Shown here: piece after piece, positions 38,075-46,757 of the stretch | Layout of the letters: each line of letters starts with the position of its first letter | Position numbering within the stretch: position 1 is the first letter of the stretch | Assembly (NCBI GenBank): GCA_964620595.1 | Contig: CAZUHP010000003.1 | Span: 1-64,000 of the forward strand | DNA length: 64,000 bases | Direction: 5' to 3' | Origin: Desulfocarbo sp964620595 | GTDB lineage: Bacteria; Desulfobacterota; Desulfarculia; Desulfarculales; Desulfarculaceae | Position numbers and translations under genes: made by a program | Notes under the pieces: generated by a model | Database searches by the model: none | What the model saw: the letters and a program-made list of their open reading frames with translations, nothing else | What the model was told of the DNA's origin: nothing

Positions 38075-39376
38075 TTAGAGCTTGCGGGCGTCGAACACCC
38101 GCTTGGCCTTGCCCTCGGAGCGCTCGATGCTCTTGGGCGGCACCAGGCGCACCTTGACCCCGATGCCGATGGTGCCGCGGATCTTGCCCTCGATGACCTT
38201 TTCCACTTCCTTGAGCTTCTCCTCGCCCAGGTCGTAGACCTCGGGCTTGGCCTCCACATCCACGCTGAGGGCGTCCAGGTAGCCTTTCTTGCGGATGATG
38301 AGCACGTACTGGGGCTCCACCTCGTCCACTTCCAGCAACAGGGACTCGATCTGGCTGGGGAAGACGTTGACCCCGCTGATGATGAGCATGTCGTCCGAGC
38401 GGCCCAGGACCTTCTTCATCTTGATCAGGGTGCGGCCGCAGGCGCATTTCTCGCGCTTGAGTTCGGTTATGTCCCTGGTGCGGTAGCGCAGAAGGGGCAT
38501 GGCCCGGCGCTGGATGGCGGTGAAGACCAGCTCGCCCTTCTCGCCCAGGGGCAACACCTCCTCGGTGACCGGGTCGATGATCTCGGCCAGGATGTGGTCC
38601 TCGTTGATGTGCAGGTAGCCGTCCTGCACCTCGCAGCTGAAGCCCACGCCCGGGCCCATCATCTCGGTGAGCCCGTAGGCCTCGTGGGCCTTGATGCCCA
38701 TGCGCTCCTCGATCTCCTGGCGCATCTCCGTGGTCCAGGGCTCGGCGCCGAAGCTGCCCACCCGCAGGGGAAGCTTGTGCATGTCCACCCCCAGGTCCTT
38801 GGCCTTTTCGGCGATGGTGAGGGCGTAGGAGGGGGTGCAGAAGAGCACCGTGGTGCCGAAGTCCTTCATCAGGGTTATCTGGCGCTCGGTCATGCCCGAG
38901 CTGGCCGGGATGATGGTGCAGCCGATCTTCTCCGCGCCCTGGTGGAAGCCCAAGCCGCCGGTGAACAGGCCCAGGCCGTAGGCGTTCTGGCAGATATCAT
39001 CGCTGGTTATGCCGTTGGCCGTCAGCGAGCGGGCCATGCACTCGGCCCAGTCGTCCAGGTCTTTCTTGGTATAGGGCCCGGTGATGGGCTTGCCGGTGGT
39101 GCCCGAGGAGGCGTGCACCCGCACCACCTCGTTCATGGGCACCGCGCACAGGCCAAAGGGGTAGTTGTCCCGAAGGTCGGTCTTGACCGTGAAGGGCAGC
39201 TTGGACGTGTCCTCCAGGCTCTTGATGTCCTGGGGGGTGACGCCCAGCTCGTCCAGCTTCTTCTTATAAAATGGTACCCGCTCGTAGACCCAGGCCACGG
39301 TTTCCTTGAGTTTCTCAAGCTGGAAGGCCTGCATTTCGTCGGTGGACATCGTTTCGAATTTTTCGTCCCAGATCAT
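38075..39376 (-). CDS. paaK: Phenylacetate-CoA ligase family protein
   Basis: AMP-forming acyl-CoA ligase of 433 aa, the standard PaaK length. It activates phenylacetate (or another aryl acid) with ATP and CoA. The ATP loop is VRVHASSGTTGKPI (about residues 85-98), then YGLGLFTGGLGFHQGAE, the adenylation motif EAYGLTEMMGPG and the hinge region GRSDDMLIISGVNVFPSQIE, all PaaK hallmarks. The C-terminus ends ERSEGKAKRVFDARKL. ATG 39376 has GCGAGG upstream. In anaerobes PaaK acts in phenylalanine or aromatic-acid breakdown, and several paralogues are common, so the exact substrate is open. Confidence 0.92.
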   Translation of the reverse strand: MIWDEKFETMSTDEMQAFQLEKLKETVAWVYERVPFYKKKLDELGVTPQDIKSLEDTSKLPFTVKTDLRDNYPFGLCAVPMNEVVRVHASSGTTGKPITGPYTKKDLDDWAECMARSLTANGITSDDICQNAYGLGLFTGGLGFHQGAEKIGCTIIPASSGMTERQITLMKDFGTTVLFCTPSYALTIAEKAKDLGVDMHKLPLRVGSFGAEPWTTEMRQEIEERMGIKAHEAYGLTEMMGPGVGFSCEVQDGYLHINEDHILAEIIDPVTEEVLPLGEKGELVFTAIQRRAMPLLRYRTRDITELKREKCACGRTLIKMKKVLGRSDDMLIISGVNVFPSQIESLLLEVDEVEPQYVLIIRKKGYLDALSVDVEAKPEVYDLGEEKLKEVEKVIEGKIRGTIGIGVKVRLVPPKSIERSEGKAKRVFDARKL

Positions 39377-39703
39377 AATCCTCGCCCTCCCTCAGGACAA
39401 TTGGCTGGCCCCCATGGCATGAAGTCGCCTGCCCATACCCCCGCAGGCACCCAGGCCACAGGTTTATATGCTTTGCCCGGCAGACCCCACGCCCCCCGAG
39501 CTTTTATTACTTGTGCACAAGCTATCTCGATTTCAATCACGTTGTAGCATAGCCCCATGGCTGCATGCAAGCTACTTTTTAGCTAAAATGTAACTCCTGA
39601 GCGCAGCGTCACCTTGGGCCTGGCGGCAAGGCTCGAATGAGATTATACTATGGGTTACGATGACTTGGGCCCATAAATCACCCCAGGCGGCAAAGGAGCT
39701 TCC
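39377..39703. other. Intergenic region, divergent paaK and YkgJ-like gene, with palindrome
   Basis: No gene is seen in these 327 bases. The sequence is less GC-rich than average. A perfect 10-bp palindrome TTGTGCACAA lies at 39511-39520 and could be an operator for paaK; this is speculative. Two unrelated divergent transcripts must start here. Confidence 0.5.
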
Positions 39704-40252
39704 TTGAACCCCAGCCAAGAGCCGACTCCCTGCGCCCTCTGCCACCAGGCCGGCCGGGGCTGCTGCCGGCTGGCCGCCGGGGGGGCAGGGGGGGCGGAAC
39801 ACGTGTTCGGGCTCACCTGGGCCGAGATAAGGCTCATGGCCAAGGCCTCGGGGCTGGCGCCCGGCGAGTTCGTGGTGGCCGACCGGGCCGGGCCCGAGGT
39901 GCTCGCCTGGGCCGAGGCCCTGCACCCGGCCCTGGCCCGCCCCCTGAACCACGGCCGCCGCCTGCGCCTCAAGGTGGACGAGGCCGGGGCCTGTTTTTTC
40001 CTGGGTCCGCACGGCTGCCGCCTGCCCCGGCGGGCCCGGCCGCTCTTTTGCCGCATGTACCCGGTGTTCGTGGCTCCCCAGGGCGAGCTGGTGGTCATGG
40101 AGGACGAGTTCTGCCTGGCCCAGCAGGGCGCCAAGAGCCCCCGGGAGGTGCTGGCGCGCCTGGGCCAGGAGGAAAAGGGGCTTCGCAAGCTCCACGCCAG
40201 GCTCCTGCGCCTGAGCGCGGACCCTAGGGACCCTCGATGCGGATGGGAGTGA
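39704..40252 (+). CDS. YkgJ-family cysteine cluster protein
   Basis: Protein of 182 aa with the YkgJ-type pattern: CALCHQAGRGCC near the N-terminus, then CFFLGPHGCRLPRRARPLFCRMYPV and EDEFCLAQQG. Together these cysteines are thought to bind Zn or an Fe-S cluster; function is unknown. TTG 39704 is chosen because AAAGGAG lies seven bases upstream. Its last 29 bases overlap the 3' end of the convergent secreted-protein gene. Confidence 0.78.
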   Translation: MNPSQEPTPCALCHQAGRGCCRLAAGGAGGAEHVFGLTWAEIRLMAKASGLAPGEFVVADRAGPEVLAWAEALHPALARPLNHGRRLRLKVDEAGACFFLGPHGCRLPRRARPLFCRMYPVFVAPQGELVVMEDEFCLAQQGAKSPREVLARLGQEEKGLRKLHARLLRLSADPRDPRCGWE

Positions 40253-40823
40253 TTATGGTGTGGCTCCGCTTGCCCAGCATGTCGCGCAGCACCGTTTCCA
40301 GGCGGTACTCGCCCGGGGGCAGGCCGGACAGGGAGTAGGTGAAGGTGAGGGGCAGGCGGGAGGGGAAGTGGCGCGACTCGCCCTCGAAGCGGCCGAACTG
40401 GCGGCGGCCGCTCACCACGTGGCCCCAGGCGTCCACCAGGTTGAAGTCCGCGCTGAGCCGGTAGGAATAGGTGTTCTTCTCCCGGTTGCGGCGCACGGTG
40501 AAGCCCACCGGCTCCAGGTAGAGGATCAGGGGTTCGCCGGGGCGGTATACGTTGTCCACCCGGGGGATGAACTCGCCGAAACCGGTGGGCGGCGCGGCCA
40601 CCAGGTGCACCTCGATGGCCGTGAAGGGCAGGCGCCGCCAGGCCGCGGCCACGGCCTGGCGCAGGCTGCCCAGGGTTTGGGCCGGGTCCCGGGCCTTGAT
40701 GCCCCGGCGGGCCTGTTCCACCGCCTGCTCGAACTCCCGGGGCACGGCCGGAGCCGCGGCCAGGGCCGGAACGGCCAGGGCCAGGACCCCGAGCAGGGCC
40801 GCGGCCGGGCGGAGAAACCTCAC
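40224..40823 (-). CDS. Secreted hypothetical protein at the end of a polysaccharide operon
   Basis: Protein of 199 aa with a clear signal peptide (LLGVLALAVPALAAAPA, cleavage near residue 23). The mature part has a short helical region (QAVEQARRGIK) and then a beta-rich domain with GEPLILYLEPVGFTV and LTFTYSLSGLPPGEYRLET, resembling an Ig-like or C2-like fold that could bind to envelope components. I do not recognise a family. Its ATG overlaps the stop of the GT2 gene (ATGA), so it is the last of a four-gene operon. Confidence 0.75.
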   Translation of the reverse strand: MRFLRPAAALLGVLALAVPALAAAPAVPREFEQAVEQARRGIKARDPAQTLGSLRQAVAAAWRRLPFTAIEVHLVAAPPTGFGEFIPRVDNVYRPGEPLILYLEPVGFTVRRNREKNTYSYRLSADFNLVDAWGHVVSGRRQFGRFEGESRHFPSRLPLTFTYSLSGLPPGEYRLETVLRDMLGKRSHTIITPIRIEGP

Positions 40824-41587
40824 CGTTTCCCTCCTTTGCCCTGGTTCAGCTCCATGAGCCGGGCGTACTTGGTGAAGGTGTAGAGCGCTTCCAGCCGGGC
40901 GGCCAGGTATCCGGCCCAGCCGTCCAGGAAACCCAGGCGCAGCACGTAGCGCGAGAAGAAGCTCCAGGCGCCGTGCCCCCAGGCAGCCAGGGGCGAGGTG
41001 CGGCGGCCGGCGGCCTGCATCTGGCGGGCGGCCTCGGCGCTGTAGCGCTCCAGGCGCCGGAGGTATTGGCCCACGGTGTCATAGGAATAGTGGTGCACGT
41101 AGCCGGGCAGGCGCCCCACCGGGCCCTGGGCCTCCAGCCGCTCGTGCACCTCCCGCCGCACCCACTGGGCGCTGCCCGCGCGGAACAGGCGCAGGTGGCG
41201 TTCGGGAAAGAACCCGCCGAAGCGCAGGAAGCGGCCGAAGAAAAACACCTTGTAGCTCAACTCGAAGGCCCGCTCCCGGGGCGGGGGCCCGCTCTTGAGG
41301 GCGTTCAGGGCCGCGGCCAGCTCGGGGTCGGGCCGTTCGTCCGCGTCCAGGAAAAGCACCCACTCCCCGCGGCACAGGGAGGCGGCGAAGTTGCGCTGGT
41401 CCGCGTAGCCGCTCCAGGCGCGGCTCTCCACCCGGGCGCCGGCCTCTTGCAGTATCTGGATGGTGGCGTCGCTGGAGCCCGAGTCCACCGCCACCACCTC
41501 GTCGGCAAAGGACCTCACCGCCTCCAGCCAGGCGGGCAGGTTGGCCGCCTCGTCGCGGCAGATCAGGGCTACGCTGAGCCGGGTCAT
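40820..41587 (-). CDS. Family 2 glycosyltransferase (WaaE/KdtX-like)
   Basis: Cytoplasmic or membrane-associated GT-A enzyme of 255 aa. It starts MTRLSVALICRDEAANLPAW, with VVAVDSGSSDAT and the DxD region VLFLDADERPD. The following FFGRFLRFGGFFPERHLRLF and HERLEAQGPVG segments, and a C-terminal aromatic-hydrophobic helix (RYVLRLGFLDGWAGYLAARL), match the WaaE/KdtX type that modifies lipopolysaccharide core. It lies two bases after the polysaccharide deacetylase stop. The exact sugar is unknown. Confidence 0.88.
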   Translation of the reverse strand: MTRLSVALICRDEAANLPAWLEAVRSFADEVVAVDSGSSDATIQILQEAGARVESRAWSGYADQRNFAASLCRGEWVLFLDADERPDPELAAALNALKSGPPPRERAFELSYKVFFFGRFLRFGGFFPERHLRLFRAGSAQWVRREVHERLEAQGPVGRLPGYVHHYSYDTVGQYLRRLERYSAEAARQMQAAGRRTSPLAAWGHGAWSFFSRYVLRLGFLDGWAGYLAARLEALYTFTKYARLMELNQGKGGKR

Positions 41588-41589
41588 GG

Positions 41590-42375
41590 CTAGAGCCTGC
41601 TCCGGGTGCGGGACATCTTCAGCCGGAAGTCCAGCAGGTTGTCCGAGCGCTTCACGATGATGCGGGGCAGGCAGAGGCGGTCGCTGGAGCGCGCCACCTT
41701 GCCGGGCCGGGTGGTGCAGGCCATGGTGAAGCCGGCGCGGCTGGTGGCCTCCTGCACCTTGGGGTTGTACAGGCCGTAGGGATAGGAGAAGCTGCGTGCC
41801 GGCCGGCCCAGGATGTCGGTGAGCGCCTTTTGGCAGCCGGTTATCTCGCGTATCAGCCCGCGGTCGTCCAACTGGGTGAGGTCGCGGTGGTTGTGGGAGT
41901 GGCCTCCGAACTCCACCCCCTTGGCGGCCAGCTCCAATATCTGCTCGCGGGTGAGCAGCCGCTCCTCGGGCTCGTTCTTCTCCCGGTCCCAGCGGTTCAC
42001 CCCGTCCACCGCGCCGGTGACCAGGAACACGGTGGCGGTCATGCCCCGCTCTGCCAGCAGGGGCCAGGCCTCGTGGTAGAAGTTGGCGTAGCCGTCGTCA
42101 AAGGTGAGCACCACCGGCTTGGGCGGCGGGTCCGGGCCCAGGGCGCGGCTCATGCTCACCGCCTGGAAGCCGTGGTCCCGGAGCCAGTCCAGTTGGCGGG
42201 CGAAGCGGCGGGGGGAGACCCGCAGCTTGGGCAGCCCGGTGCCGTTGAGCTGGTCGGTGACATGGTGGTACATCAACACCGGCACTCCCCGCCGGGGCGG
42301 GCGCCACCAGTTGTAGCGCAGCGATACGCCCACGGCCGCCAACCCGGCCGCGGTCCCCCCGATCCACTCCAGCAT
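41590..42375 (-). CDS. Polysaccharide deacetylase (NodB homology domain), membrane-anchored
   Basis: Protein of 261 aa with one N-terminal helix (TAAGLAAVGVSLRYNWW) and a NodB domain facing the periplasm. Motif 1 is VVLTFDDGYANF (catalytic Asp and metal Asp), motif 2 is FGGHSHNHRDL (metal histidines) and motif 3 is FSYPYGLYN. These enzymes remove N-acetyl groups from glycans or cleave GPI-like amides. VPVLMYHHVTD at residues 32-42 is typical of the group. ATG 42375 shares one base with the GT4 stop, so the genes are coupled. Confidence 0.9.
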   Translation of the reverse strand: MLEWIGGTAAGLAAVGVSLRYNWWRPPRRGVPVLMYHHVTDQLNGTGLPKLRVSPRRFARQLDWLRDHGFQAVSMSRALGPDPPPKPVVLTFDDGYANFYHEAWPLLAERGMTATVFLVTGAVDGVNRWDREKNEPEERLLTREQILELAAKGVEFGGHSHNHRDLTQLDDRGLIREITGCQKALTDILGRPARSFSYPYGLYNPKVQEATSRAGFTMACTTRPGKVARSSDRLCLPRIIVKRSDNLLDFRLKMSRTRSRL

Positions 42376-43484
42376 CAGCCCCCCCCTTTGGCAGCCAGGG
42401 CCCTGGCGTATACTTCCTCGGTGGCGTCCAGCATCCTCTCCCGCGAGTATTCGGCCTGCACCATGCGCCTGCCCTCGGCGCCCAGCCTTTGCCTCAGCTC
42501 CGGCCGGTCCAATAGCTCCAGCACCGCTTCGGTCAGGGGCCCCACCTCGCCGGGGGGCACCAGCAGGCCGGTCCGGCGGTGGCGCACCACCTCGGGGATG
42601 TCTCCCGCCCGGGAGGCCACCACCGCCCGGCCGCAGGCCAGCTCCTGCAGCACCGCCTGGGGCACGCCCTCGTTCTTGTCGCTGGTCAGGGCGCACACGG
42701 TGCACAAGGGCAGTATACGCTGAATATCCTCGCGGTGTCCGGTCATAATCACCGCCGGGCGCAGGTCCATCTCGTCCAGGTAGCGGTTGACCCGTTCCCA
42801 GCCCGGGCCGTGGCCCACGATGAGGAAACGGGTTTCCGGCCGCCGGGCCAGCACCTCCCTGGCCATGCGGCAGAATACGTCGTGGCGTTTCCAGCTACGC
42901 AGCACCGCCACCATGGCCACCACCGGTGCGCCGGGCTCCAGGCCCAGCTCGGCCATCAGCTCCGGGTCGGGCTCGGCCGGCCTGAAGCGCCTGGTGTCCA
43001 CCCCGGTGGGGATGGAGACCACCCGCTCCGGAGACAGGCCGTAGTCCTCCACCAGGTGGCGGCGGATGCCGGTGCCGGTGGTGACCACCATCTGGGGCAA
43101 CTTGTAGACCACGTTCAGGGGGCTGGTGTTCACCGGCGCGCTGAGGTGGCGGGTGCGTACGCAGGCGGCAGAGCCCAGGCGGGCGGCCATGCCCCCCAGC
43201 CAGGAGTCCACCGAGGAATGGGTGTGGACCACCTGGGTGCCCAGCCGGGCCATGAGCCCCTTCAGCCGCCAGAGGGCCGGCAGGTCCCAGGGCCCGGCCA
43301 TGGCCAGGGGATGGAAGGTCAGCCCCGCCTCCTGGGCACGGGCGCGCAGCCGGCCCTGTGGACAGCCGGCCAGTTCCACCCGGTGGCCCCTCTCGGCCAG
43401 GCCCAGGCACTCGGACAGGATGCGGATCTCCTGGCCTCCCCAGCCGTTGGACCATTCGGTATGCAGCACGGAAAAGGTGCTCAT
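42375..43484 (-). CDS. Family 4 glycosyltransferase
   Basis: GT-B enzyme of 369 aa. The N-terminal domain has WSNGWGGQEIRILSECLGL and HTHSSVDSWLGG, and the C-terminal domain has FLIVGHGPGWERV, VCALTSDKNEGVPQAVLQEL (the E-x7-E region) and GLLVPPGEV. It probably builds lipopolysaccharide core or another surface glycan with the deacetylase and GT2 that follow. The start is uncertain: ATG 43484 (MSTFSVLHTEW) is used because the conserved N-terminal strand begins there; in-frame ATG codons lie upstream. Confidence 0.88.
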   Translation of the reverse strand: MSTFSVLHTEWSNGWGGQEIRILSECLGLAERGHRVELAGCPQGRLRARAQEAGLTFHPLAMAGPWDLPALWRLKGLMARLGTQVVHTHSSVDSWLGGMAARLGSAACVRTRHLSAPVNTSPLNVVYKLPQMVVTTGTGIRRHLVEDYGLSPERVVSIPTGVDTRRFRPAEPDPELMAELGLEPGAPVVAMVAVLRSWKRHDVFCRMAREVLARRPETRFLIVGHGPGWERVNRYLDEMDLRPAVIMTGHREDIQRILPLCTVCALTSDKNEGVPQAVLQELACGRAVVASRAGDIPEVVRHRRTGLLVPPGEVGPLTEAVLELLDRPELRQRLGAEGRRMVQAEYSRERMLDATEEVYARALAAKGGG

Positions 43485-43588
43485 GCCTGACTTCATACGG
43501 CAGGCAGCCGGCCCCGTCAAGCTCCTGTCCTCCAAGACAGATTGACATTTTGGTGAAGCCGGTAATATTTATGAGCCTGGAGGTCGCC

Positions 43589-44308
43589 ATGGACGAGTCC
43601 CGCCGGCGGGCCCTGGAGGGGTTGGCCGCTGATATCGGCTATGAGTTCAAGGACCCGGCCCTCCTGGACCGGGCCCTGCACCACTCCTCCTGGGTGCATG
43701 AACACCCGGAAGAGGCCGCCGGTTCCAACGAGCGCCTGGAGTTTTTGGGCGACGCGGTGCTGGAGCTGGTCATAACCGAACACCTTTTCAAACGCTTCGG
43801 GGACGCCAGCGAGGGCCAGCTCTCCAAGGCCCGCTCCGGGGTGGTCAACGAGGCCCGCCTGGCCGCCACCGCCCGCCAGCTCCGCCTGGGCGAGTATCTC
43901 TGCCTGGGCAAGGGCGAGGAGGGCCAGGGCGGCCGCGACAAGTCCTCCATCCTGGCCGACGCCCTGGAGGCCCTGGTGGCGGCGGTGTACCTGGACGGCG
44001 GCCTGGAGGCGGCCCGGCAGGTGCTGGTCAGGCTCCTGGCCGAGGATGCGGAGCGGGCCATCTCCCGCGCCCCCAAGCGCGACTACAAGACCCGCCTCCA
44101 GGAGAAGGTGCAGGAGATCATGCACGTGACCCCGCGCTACCGCTTGGTGGAGGCCCTGGGCCCGGATCATGACAAGACCTTCCGGGTGGCCTGCCTGGTG
44201 GAGGGTAAGGAAATGGCCCAGGGCACGGGCAAATCCAAGAAGGAGGCCGAGCAGGACGCGGCCCGCAGCAGCCTGGAGGCGTTGCGCAAGGCGGGCAAGC
44301 TGGGCTGA
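43589..44308 (+). CDS. rnc: Ribonuclease III
   Basis: RNase III, 239 aa, cleaving double-stranded RNA in rRNA maturation. The catalytic domain shows NERLEFLGDAVLELVI and DKSSILADALEALVAAVYLDGG with the acidic metal ligands. The C-terminal double-stranded-RNA-binding domain begins DYKTRLQEKVQE and ends KSKKEAEQDAARSSLEAL. ATG 43589 is chosen for its SD GGAGG; an ATG six codons upstream is less well placed. The usual partner era is not next to it. Confidence 0.96.
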   Translation: MDESRRRALEGLAADIGYEFKDPALLDRALHHSSWVHEHPEEAAGSNERLEFLGDAVLELVITEHLFKRFGDASEGQLSKARSGVVNEARLAATARQLRLGEYLCLGKGEEGQGGRDKSSILADALEALVAAVYLDGGLEAARQVLVRLLAEDAERAISRAPKRDYKTRLQEKVQEIMHVTPRYRLVEALGPDHDKTFRVACLVEGKEMAQGTGKSKKEAEQDAARSSLEALRKAGKLG

Positions 44309-44509
44309 TCCGCTTGCTTGGGGGCTGCGCGGTTCCCCTGTTCTGCACCCTCCCGTCTTTGGCAGGTTCCTCCAGTCTTCCCTGTATCGCTGCCGGCGAT
44401 ATGCGCCCGCCCCCCGACCGGCGAATAGTTTTACGGAAATGCTTTTCTGGCCCCCCTCGGGCTCCATGGGTTAAGCGGGGTGTTGAACCTTGGCTTAAGG
44501 AGCACGGGC

Positions 44510-46567
44510 ATGTCTGTTTCGCTCAAGGTGGGCCTGGAAGTAGACCTGGATTCCTCCAGGCGGCTCAAGGAAGACATCGACAATATAATCGACTGGATAC
44601 CCAGGCGATACCGCGAAGCGGCCGCAGAGTTGGCCGATATATCCCAAGGCGCGTTCACCCGGATGGGCGGCCGCCTGGAAAAGACCTGGGGAGATGCCTT
44701 GCACAAGGTGGCCGCCCTGGGCCGAGAGTCGCTTGGCGAGATGTTCGACGAGGTGCTGGGCGGCTGCAGCCAGATGGAGGACGCGGTTTGGCGGTTCAGC
44801 GACAAGCTGGAAGGCGCCTTCGGCCACCTGGGCGAGGCCCTGCAGACCGGCCTGTTCGAGAGCCTGGGGGAGGGGCTGCGCTCGTCCGCCGAGGCGCTGA
44901 TAGCCCGGCCCGTGAGCGATGCTTTCCACAAGGCGTTCGGCGCCCTCGGGGCCTACTTGCCGGAGGCGCTCGTCGACCCCCTCAAACAGGCGCTCAAGGG
45001 GATGCTGGGCTGGTTCAAGGACGCCTTCTCCTCTGTGCTCGGGGGGCTGTTCGACAAGGTGCTGGACGGGGTGGGCTCCTGGCTCGGCCTGGGCGCGGCC
45101 GGGCCGGCCAGCGGCGGGGCGGCGGCTGGCGCCGGCGCCTTGGGCCAGGGCCTCGCCGAGTTGGGCATCGGGGCCGGGGCCGCGGGGGCCGGCGGCATGG
45201 GCGCGGGCGGTTCGGCCCTGGGCTACGGGTTGGCCGACCTGGGCATCGGGGGCGGCGGCGGGGTGGGGGGCGGCGGCGGGGGCGGCGGCGGGGTCGCCGC
45301 CGGGGGAGGCTCCCTGGCGCCCTGGCTGGCCGGCGCCGGCATCTTCGGCGGGGTGGAGCTTTTCGCCAATCTCATGGACATGCCCGGCCCGGTGGAGGGC
45401 ATCACCAACGCCCTGGGCACCATATTGGGCCTCAGCGAGGGAGGCGGCCATACCAGCCAGAGTGCCCGCCAGTACCTGGCCGGCGATCTGGACTACCTGC
45501 AGCGGGCCCGGGAGTCGGAGGGCGGCTTCAGCCTGGACCAGCTCCAGGACGCGGCGGTAGAGATCGAGCGCATCGCCGAGCGGGCCGGGCTTTCGGCCGA
45601 GGAGATCGACCTGCTGGTGCTGGGGGTGGACGAGCTGAACCAGAAGCTGGTGGAGCTGGAGACGGCCCGCAGCGAGGCCGTTGAGAGTGGCGCGGCCGAG
45701 GAGCAGTTGGCGGCCATCGAGGAGCAGATGGCGCTCACCCAGGAGCAGATCCTCCAGCTCCAGGAGCTGGGCGCGGCCACCGGCCTGCCCATCGAGGGCC
45801 TGGGCGCCCTGGGCGCGGCCATGGTGGAGGCGGCCCAGGCCGGCGAGCTGCTGGACGCAATGGTCGGCCGGGCCATCACCCAGTATTACGACTGGAACGG
45901 CAGCACCGAGCAGTTGCGGGGCCAGCTCGGCCAACTGGTGGCCGTGCTGGGCGAGGCGGGCGTGAACACCGCCGGCCTCAGCGCCACGGTGGAGCGCATG
46001 ACCGCCGGCCTGGCCGAGGGCACCGTCACCACCGGGCAGATAGCCGCCCAGATGGACAAGGAGTTCAAGGCCGCCCTGGAGAGCGCGGCCAAGAAGGGGG
46101 AGCTGACCGCCCAAAAGATGCGCGAGCTGGCCCAAGCCATCAAGAGCATACCCGACCGCACCATCTTGCTGGACTGGAATTGGCGCAAGGGCCCGCCCCC
46201 CCAGGGCGGTGGCGAGACCAAGCACCTCGGCGGCCTGGTCATGCACCAGGGCGGCTGGCTCTCAGCCGCGCCGCGCCTGCATCACGGCTCCCTGGTGCGC
46301 CGCCTGGCTTCGGACGAGGTGCCCATCGTGGCCCAGCGGGGTGAGTTCGTGGTGCGGGCCCCCAGCGTGACCGCCGCCACCCTGCCCTGGCTCCAGGCCC
46401 TGAACCAGACCGGCCGGCCCCTGGAGGCGCCTGCCGGCGGCCAGGTGGTGAACCTGCATGTGGAGGTGCACGGCAACCTGTTGGGCAGCGAGGAGGACCT
46501 GGAGGACCTGGCCCGGCTCATAGAGGACAAGCTGAAAGACATCGAGCGCCGGCGCATCCACGCCTGA
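44510..46567 (+). CDS. Solitary phage tail tape-measure-like protein
   Basis: Protein of 685 aa with AAGGAG before ATG 44510. Residues 1-190 are alpha-helical and amphipathic (DLDSSRRLKEDIDNIIDWI, WGDALHKVAALGRESL). A glycine/alanine-rich low-complexity stretch follows (about 195-290), then a long helical coiled region (about 330-540; ELNQKLVELETARSEAVE and EEQLAAIEEQMALTQ). The C-terminus has LHHGSLVRRLASDEVPIVAQ and RGEFVVRAPSVTAATLPWL, very like the end of phage lambdoid tape-measure proteins, where a VP-x-L-x-x-GEFV motif is common. No capsid, tail tube or baseplate genes lie nearby. It may be a phage remnant or a co-opted structural protein. Confidence 0.55.
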   Translation: MSVSLKVGLEVDLDSSRRLKEDIDNIIDWIPRRYREAAAELADISQGAFTRMGGRLEKTWGDALHKVAALGRESLGEMFDEVLGGCSQMEDAVWRFSDKLEGAFGHLGEALQTGLFESLGEGLRSSAEALIARPVSDAFHKAFGALGAYLPEALVDPLKQALKGMLGWFKDAFSSVLGGLFDKVLDGVGSWLGLGAAGPASGGAAAGAGALGQGLAELGIGAGAAGAGGMGAGGSALGYGLADLGIGGGGGVGGGGGGGGGVAAGGGSLAPWLAGAGIFGGVELFANLMDMPGPVEGITNALGTILGLSEGGGHTSQSARQYLAGDLDYLQRARESEGGFSLDQLQDAAVEIERIAERAGLSAEEIDLLVLGVDELNQKLVELETARSEAVESGAAEEQLAAIEEQMALTQEQILQLQELGAATGLPIEGLGALGAAMVEAAQAGELLDAMVGRAITQYYDWNGSTEQLRGQLGQLVAVLGEAGVNTAGLSATVERMTAGLAEGTVTTGQIAAQMDKEFKAALESAAKKGELTAQKMRELAQAIKSIPDRTILLDWNWRKGPPPQGGGETKHLGGLVMHQGGWLSAAPRLHHGSLVRRLASDEVPIVAQRGEFVVRAPSVTAATLPWLQALNQTGRPLEAPAGGQVVNLHVEVHGNLLGSEEDLEDLARLIEDKLKDIERRRIHA

Positions 46568-46637
46568 CCGGGGGGGGCGGGCGACGGGGGGCGACGGGGG
46601 GCGACGGGGGCAACGGGGGCGACGGGGGGCAACGGGA
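46568..46637. repeat. G-tract repeat (GGGGGGCGAC units)
   Basis: Plus strand has at least six near-exact units GGCGACGGGG or GGCAACGGGG in a row directly after the tape-measure-like gene. It is in a convergent gap. The rest of the gap to 46757 holds two copies of CCCGCTTCTCCCGGC and no gene. Confidence 0.85.
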
Positions 46638-46757
46638 CGCGGAGGCACGCCGAAGCGAAGCGTCGGCAGGCAGGGCGCGGCTTCCTTCTCTCCCGCCGCT
46701 GCCCCGCTTCTCCCGGCTCTGTCCCGCTTCTCCCGGCCCGGCCCCGCCTTGGAGGGG

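Noticed and set aside
34200..39700. An insertion sequence or integrative element carrying the serine hydrolase and PA14 genes.
   Set aside because: No transposase, integrase or terminal inverted repeats were found. Only the paaK-end direct repeat is present, which is reported as a finding.
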